DNA of 9,134 bases from an uncultured Oscillospiraceae bacterium (GTDB lineage: Bacteria; Bacillota; Clostridia; Oscillospirales; Oscillospiraceae), in the NCBI GenBank assembly GCA_934659475.1, contig CAKUHX010000059.1:1-9134 (forward strand). Reading direction: 5' to 3'. The translations under genes and the position numbers were made by a program. Below, piece by piece: positions 5,540-9,134 of the stretch (the first letter of the stretch is position 1; every line of letters begins with the position of its first letter). The notes below the pieces were generated by a model. It was not told the DNA's origin. It did no database searches and saw only the letters and a list, made by a program, of their open reading frames with translations.

Positions 5540-6457
5540 TTGTACTGGTATACCATTGGCAGAACGCTGTACCCCGCGGAGGGCGAGCCGGCGGAGGATG
5601 GCCCGGCGGTGGCTGTGCTCACTTCGGAGGAGCTATCCCGGCAGCCCGCCCTGTCGGGGCTGGGGGAGGTGCTGTGCCACACGCCGCCCGCCCGGGATGC
5701 CCGGGTATGCAAGGCGGAGGTGCGCTCGGCCTGCCTGTCCGGGACGCTGGTGCTGCCCAGACAGGGAAAGGGGGGCGAGCGCCCGGCCTGCGGCTATCTG
5801 GTCACGAAGGACCGGGTGGTGCTGGTGGACGACGGCGACTTTGTCCAGCCGGTGCTGAAGCGGCTGATCAAGGACAAGCGCCCCACGGAGCACAGCGTGG
5901 GCCGGTTTCTATACGCCTTTTTTGAGCAGCTGATCACCCGGGATCTCCACCGGCTGGAGGAGATCGAGGAACGGGCGGAGCAGCTGGAGGACCAGGTGCT
6001 GGCCCACGAGCTGGAGGACTTCAGCGCCCCCATGACCGCCCTGCGGAAGCAGACCATGGCCTGGTTCCGGTACTACTCCCAGCTGGACGATGTGGCCTGC
6101 GAGCTGAAGGAGAACGAGAACGGCTTTTTTACCGAGGGCGAGACCATGCTTTTCCGTTTGTTTGAGGACCGGGTGATCCGCCTGCGGGAGGAGTCTCAGC
6201 TTCTGCGGGAGTACTGCGGCCAGATCCAGAGCATGTTCCAGTCGGAGATCGACATACGCCAGAACCGGATCATGCAGATCCTGACCATCGTGACCACCAT
6301 TTTTCTGCCCCTGACCCTGCTCACCGGCTGGTACGGCATGAACTTCAAGGGGATGCCGGAGCTGGAGTGGGAGTACGGCTACCCCGTGGTGGCGGCGGTG
6401 AGCGTCCTGATCGTGGTGCTCAGCCTGTGGATCTGTAAAAAGAAGAAGTTCTGGTGA
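5540..6457 (+). CDS. corA: CorA-family divalent metal ion transporter
   Basis: A 305-residue CorA-like channel that would carry Mg2+, possibly Co2+ or Ni2+, into the cell as a membrane-bound pentamer. The family signature YGMNF (Y265-G266-M267-N268) forms the selectivity filter after the first membrane helix (about 245-264). A second helix (about 279-299) ends in the basic tail KKKKFW, as in typical CorA proteins. Residues 1-240 make the cytoplasmic domain, with long charged helices (about 120-235, rich in Glu, Arg and Leu) like the funnel stalk. The start is TTG at 5540, backed by AGGAGGGA six bases upstream; no ATG fits better. The length is close to the usual 310-320. CorA relatives moving Zn2+ share this motif, so the ion is not certain. 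No promoter of its own is evident after the terminator at 5433. Confidence 0.92.
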   Translation: MYWYTIGRTLYPAEGEPAEDGPAVAVLTSEELSRQPALSGLGEVLCHTPPARDARVCKAEVRSACLSGTLVLPRQGKGGERPACGYLVTKDRVVLVDDGDFVQPVLKRLIKDKRPTEHSVGRFLYAFFEQLITRDLHRLEEIEERAEQLEDQVLAHELEDFSAPMTALRKQTMAWFRYYSQLDDVACELKENENGFFTEGETMLFRLFEDRVIRLREESQLLREYCGQIQSMFQSEIDIRQNRIMQILTIVTTIFLPLTLLTGWYGMNFKGMPELEWEYGYPVVAAVSVLIVVLSLWICKKKKFW

Positions 6458-6470
6458 GGGCCGCCTGTGC

Positions 6471-6498
6471 TTGACAAGGGCCGGGGGATACATATAAT
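6471..6498 (+). promoter_or_regulatory. Consensus sigma-A promoter for the RNA methyltransferase
   Basis: Perfect TTGACA (6471-6476) and perfect TATAAT (6493-6498) are separated by 16 bases, 13 bases after the corA stop. Transcription should begin near 6505. The short leader contains a six-pair hairpin CCCGGC/GCCGGG (6508-6513 with 6520-6525). This is the best promoter in the window and suggests high constitutive expression. Confidence 0.88.
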
Positions 6499-6554
6499 AA
6501 AAGAAAACCCGGCTCGATGGCCGGGGGCCCGGCGGGCGAGAGGAGAGCGCACCC

Positions 6555-7310
6555 ATGGAGCATGTGACCAGCAGAAAAAATCCCCTGCTGACCCAGATCA
6601 GAAAGCTGACGGGCAGTCGAAGCTATCGCCGCCAGTGCGGCCTGTTTTTGGGGGACGGCCGCAAGCTGCTGGAGGAGGCGGTCCGGTGGAACGCCCCGCT
6701 GACCGCCGTGGTGGCCGACCAGGACGCACCCCTGCCCCCGCTGCCCGCCGACACCCGGGTGGTAACGGTGCCGGGGGACGTGATGGTCTCCGTCTCGCCC
6801 ATGGAGGCCCCCCAGGGGGCCCTGTTCCTGTGTGAGCAGCCGGAGATGCGCCCCCCTCAGGCCCTGCCCGGCAGCCGTTACCTGGTGCTGGACGGCCTGC
6901 AGGACCCGGGAAATGTGGGCACCATCTGGCGCACCGCCGACGCCCTGGGGGCGGACGGCCTGCTGCTGGTGAACGGCTGCGCCGACCCGTGGAACTGGAA
7001 GACCGTGCGGGCCACCATGGGGGCCTGTTTCCGTCTGCCTGTGTGGGAGGTGGAGGCCGGCGAACTGCCCGCCCTGCTGGAGCGCTCCGGCCTGCCCCTG
7101 TACGCCACCGCCCTGCGGGCGGACACGGTGGATCTCCGCCGGGCGGACCTGTCCCGGTGCGCCGTTGTGATCGGCAGCGAGGGGCGGGGCGTCTCAGAGC
7201 GGCTCTTGCAGGCCAGCTGCCGGACGCTGAAGATCCCTATGAGGCAGCGGTGCGAGTCGCTGAACGCCGCGGCGGCAGCCGCCGTGGTGATGTGGGAGAT
7301 GGCCAGATAG
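6555..7310 (+). CDS. TrmH/SpoU-family RNA 2'-O-methyltransferase
   Basis: A 251-residue SPOUT-class enzyme that transfers a methyl group from S-adenosylmethionine to a ribose 2'-hydroxyl of rRNA or tRNA. Residues 1-100 match the small N-terminal substrate-binding domain (SRKNPLL at the start, GDGRKLLEEA near 33). The three SpoU motifs follow: motif 1 LDGLQDPGNVGTIWRT (112-127, with N120 and R126), motif 2 VIGSEGRGVSE (from 205, with E209), and motif 3 IPMRQRCESLNAA (from 227, with S235 and N237), which forms the knotted cofactor site. It resembles RlmB and the YsgA-type proteins of Firmicutes; the modified nucleotide cannot be told. The start is supported by AGGAGAG (6541-6547). The gene has its own consensus promoter, and no terminator is seen before dprA. 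Confidence 0.92.
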   Translation: MEHVTSRKNPLLTQIRKLTGSRSYRRQCGLFLGDGRKLLEEAVRWNAPLTAVVADQDAPLPPLPADTRVVTVPGDVMVSVSPMEAPQGALFLCEQPEMRPPQALPGSRYLVLDGLQDPGNVGTIWRTADALGADGLLLVNGCADPWNWKTVRATMGACFRLPVWEVEAGELPALLERSGLPLYATALRADTVDLRRADLSRCAVVIGSEGRGVSERLLQASCRTLKIPMRQRCESLNAAAAAAVVMWEMAR

Positions 7311-7311
7311 A

Positions 7312-7384
7312 GAGAAAAATGATGGTTTTCGGACGATCATTCCCATAAAGTCGAAAAAGGTCGGACCGGGACGAGAAAAATGAT
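7312..7384. repeat. 12-base direct repeat flanking the dprA upstream region
   Basis: GAGAAAAATGAT occurs perfectly at 7312-7323 and again at 7373-7384, 61 bases apart. The second copy touches the -35 box of the dprA promoter at 7385, where an A-rich UP element would sit. The first lies just after the methyltransferase stop and also forms an imperfect hairpin with ATCATT (7336-7341). Confidence 0.6.
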
Positions 7385-7413
7385 TTGACAACTGGGCGGG
7401 AACAGGATACCAT
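7385..7413 (+). promoter_or_regulatory. Sigma-A promoter for dprA
   Basis: A perfect -35 TTGACA (7385-7390) and TACCAT (7408-7413, four of six to consensus) are separated by 17 bases. Transcription would start near 7420, leaving about 60 bases of leader. Two small stems lie in that leader: CCGCG/CGCGG (7419-7423 with 7430-7434) and GTCCA/TGGAC (7449-7453 with 7458-7462). Confidence 0.78.
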
Positions 7414-7448
7414 ATAGGCCGCGCAGATCCGCGGTCCCGCCCTGTTGT
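7388..7448. repeat. Interrupted palindrome across the dprA promoter
   Basis: The arm at 7388-7401 (ACAACTGGGCGGGA) is inverted at 7435-7448 (TCCCGCCCTGTTGT) with 13 of 14 positions pairing; the one mismatch is a T facing a T. The 33-base interval contains the -10 box. The left arm lies upstream of the likely transcript start, so if it works at all it would do so as DNA, for example as a pair of operator sites. Confidence 0.5.
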
Positions 7449-7482
7449 GTCCATGCTTGGACTGAGAAGGGGGACGCGGGTT

Positions 7483-8721
7483 ATGGCGAGTTTGAAATAC
7501 TGGCTGTGGCTGACTGGGCTGAAGGGCCTTGGCGCCCCCGCCGCTCTGCGGCTGCTGGACTGGTTCGTCACCCCGGAGCGGGTGTATTACGCCGACCCGG
7601 AGGAGTACGACCTGGTGGAGGGGCTGAGCGCCTTCCAGCGGAAGGCCCTGCTGGACAAGAGCATGGACCGGGCAGAGGGCATTTTGGCCGACTGCCAGTA
7701 TCTGGGGCTGCGGATCATGACCATTCAGGATGGGGACTACCCCGACCGCCTGCGCCAGATCCCCGACCCGCCGGTGGTGCTCTATCTGCGGGGAAAGAAC
7801 ATCGACTTTGACGAGGAGGCCGCCATCGCCGTGGTGGGGGCCAGAGAGCCCTCGGAGTACGGCAGAAAGATGGCCGCCCGGCTGGGCCTTGAATTGGCCC
7901 GGGGCGGAGCGTTGCTGGTGTCCGGCATCGCCCGGGGGCTGGACAGCGAGGCCATCCGCGGCGCCCTGAAGGGCGGCGGCCGGGTGGTGTCCGTGCTGGC
8001 CGGAGGTCTGGATACGGGATATCCTTACACCAGCCGCTTTCTGGTGGAGGACATCGCCGCCGCCGGAACACTCATTTCGGAGTATCCCCCGGGCACGCCG
8101 GCTCTGGGGGACCACTACCACGCCCGCAACCGCATCATCAGCGGCCTGTCTCTGGGCGTCGTGGCGGTGGAGTGCCGCCTGTCCAGCGGCACCATGATCA
8201 CTGCGGGCCGCGCCCTGGAGCAGGATCGGGACCTGTTCGCTGTGCCCGGCGCGGTGGATATGGTGATGAGCGAGGGCACCAACCGCCTGATCCAGCAGGG
8301 GGCCAAGCTGGTCACCTGCGGACAGGATATTTTAGAGGAGTACTGGAGTCGCTTCCCCTTAAAGCTGAAAAGCTCCGCCCCCTTGACGCCGGAGGCCGCC
8401 CGCCAGCGGCTGGAGCGGCAGGAGGAGCGGACGGCTCCGCCCGCTCCAGCAAAGAAAGCCGCGCCCGAGGAGAACGGGGAGGAGCCGGAGCCTGAGTTGA
8501 TCCCTCTGGACAGGCAGAAGGAGCGGTTCACCGACGACCAGCTGGCCCTGCTGCGGGCCATGAAGGGGCAGCCCCGGTCCGCCGAGGCCCTGGTGGAGCT
8601 GACCCAGATCCCCGCCCGGCGGGTGCAGTCCGCCCTGACCATGCTGCAGGTGGACGGCGCGGTGCAGGAACTGCCCGGCCGGCGCTTCGCCCCCCAGGTG
8701 CGGCTGGAGGAGGCGGAATAA
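7483..8721 (+). CDS. dprA: DNA-processing protein DprA/Smf
   Basis: A 412-residue DprA protein, which binds incoming single-stranded DNA in transformation and loads RecA on it. Residues 1-80 form the helical N-terminal part. A Rossmann-like core at about 110-300 carries the family motifs: VVGAREPS (117-124), SGIARGLD (147-154), ARNRIISG (214-221), the later SSGTMITAG and AVPG, and NRLIQQGA. A Lys/Glu/Pro-rich linker (about 301-346) leads to a C-terminal winged-helix-like domain (347-405, [12 protein letters not shown] and on). Small variations from the usual pattern are TSRF where YPxxN is common and YHARNR for FPxRNR. ATG 7483 is chosen for GAGAAGGGGG at 7464-7473; an in-frame GTG at 7447 would start inside the leader hairpin. 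Its presence does not prove competence, since dprA is widespread in bacteria. Confidence 0.95.
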   Translation: MASLKYWLWLTGLKGLGAPAALRLLDWFVTPERVYYADPEEYDLVEGLSAFQRKALLDKSMDRAEGILADCQYLGLRIMTIQDGDYPDRLRQIPDPPVVLYLRGKNIDFDEEAAIAVVGAREPSEYGRKMAARLGLELARGGALLVSGIARGLDSEAIRGALKGGGRVVSVLAGGLDTGYPYTSRFLVEDIAAAGTLISEYPPGTPALGDHYHARNRIISGLSLGVVAVECRLSSGTMITAGRALEQDRDLFAVPGAVDMVMSEGTNRLIQQGAKLVTCGQDILEEYWSRFPLKLKSSAPLTPEAARQRLERQEERTAPPAPAKKAAPEENGEEPEPELIPLDRQKERFTDDQLALLRAMKGQPRSAEALVELTQIPARRVQSALTMLQVDGAVQELPGRRFAPQVRLEEAE

Positions 8722-8809
8722 AAGAGTTCCACGGCGATTGCCGTTGATAATATGCTCCTGCCCCCGGAGAAAGACCCTGGGGCGGGAGACAAATTCGGAG
8801 GTCAAACAA

Positions 8810-9134
8810 GTGCCGACTAAAACTGATCTAGTCATCGTGGAGTCCCCCTCCAAGGCAAAGACCATAGGAAAATATCTGGGCCCCGGGTACGAGGTGAAGG
8901 CCTCTATGGGCCATGTGCGGGACCTGCCCAAGAGCACCATGAGCGTGGATCTGGACGGGGGGAGCTTCCTGCCCAGCTATCAGCCCATCAAGGGCAAGGA
9001 GGACGTGATCCGCGACCTGAAAAAGGCCGCCAAAAACAGCGGCAGGGTCTATCTGGCCACCGACCCGGACCGGGAGGGCGAGGCCATCTCCTGGCACCTG
9101 AAGGAGCTGCTGGGCATCCCGGACGACAAGACCT
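8810..9134 (+). CDS. topA: DNA topoisomerase I, N-terminal part (cut by window edge)
   Basis: The first 108 codons of type IA topoisomerase I, which relaxes negative supercoils by cutting and rejoining one DNA strand. The reading frame has no stop and runs off the right edge. The TOPRIM domain is clear: [17 protein letters not shown] at 7-23 with catalytic E11, [10 protein letters not shown], and the metal-binding [16 protein letters not shown] with D85, D87 and E89. The active-site tyrosine lies outside the window. The start is GTG at 8810, backed by GGAGGT at 8797-8802 seven bases before it; the encoded start reads [10 protein letters not shown]. It follows dprA by 88 bases, an arrangement common in Firmicutes. 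No strong terminator is seen between them, only a five-pair ACGGC/GCCGT stem at 8731-8744, so read-through from the dprA promoter is likely. Confidence 0.95.
   Translation, partial: MPTKTDLVIVESPSKAKTIGKYLGPGYEVKASMGHVRDLPKSTMSVDLDGGSFLPSYQPIKGKEDVIRDLKKAAKNSGRVYLATDPDREGEAISWHLKELLGIPDDKT

Noticed and set aside
5472..5858. Arg-rich 128-codon frame overlapping the start of corA
   Set aside because: It begins at the corA terminator, lacks a ribosome site and has an Arg/Pro/Cys-rich composition typical of an off-frame reading of GC-rich coding DNA.
7447..7482. Upstream GTG start for dprA adding 12 residues
   Set aside because: It has no ribosome site, it would begin inside a leader hairpin, and the ATG at 7483 has a clear AGAAGGGGG nine bases before it.
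1..9134. Mobile element, CRISPR array, tRNA or rRNA
   Set aside because: No transposase or integrase frame, no regularly spaced repeats, no cloverleaf-like segment and no rRNA motif were seen on reading both strands.

Overview
The window is a GC-rich stretch of ordinary chromosomal genes. It probably comes from an anaerobic Firmicute of the Clostridia, most like the Oscillospiraceae (Flavonifractor/Lawsonibacter-type gut bacteria). The grounds are strong AGGAGG-type ribosome sites, sigma-A promoters of the TTGACA/TATAAT kind, ATG, TTG and GTG starts, a DUF4358-like lipoprotein, and the smf/dprA-topA gene order common in Firmicutes. The taxonomic call is inference from style and gene content, not from a marker gene.

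Layout. Positions 1-258 hold no gene; they contain a perfect stem-loop terminator for something left of the window and then a promoter. A two-gene unit follows: a metallo-beta-lactamase-fold hydrolase (259-1119) and a small lipoprotein (1154-1636), closed by a GC-rich hairpin. After a structured untranslated leader comes a class I PLP aminotransferase (1930-3096). It converges on a minus-strand, 584-residue membrane-anchored protein of unknown function (3145-4899), and the two genes share one terminator. From the divergent region 4900-5130, a strong promoter drives a 78-residue two-helix membrane protein (5131-5367). A strong terminator then sits ahead of a CorA-type metal channel gene (5540-6457, TTG start). 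The last block is a SpoU/TrmH-family RNA 2'-O-methyltransferase (6555-7310), DprA (7483-8721) and the start of topoisomerase I topA (8810 to the window edge, GTG start).

How they work together. The right half is housekeeping: ion uptake, RNA modification, processing of incoming single-stranded DNA, and supercoil relaxation. The left half is metabolic or envelope-related and the genes need not be functionally linked. Most transcription units have a recognisable sigma-A promoter (about 194, 5052, 6471 and 7385).

I found no mobile element, CRISPR array, tRNA, rRNA or phage gene, and no clear sign of a new multi-gene system. The points most worth a second look are the uncharacterised minus-strand membrane protein, the structured leaders ahead of the aminotransferase and corA, and the repeats at the dprA promoter.
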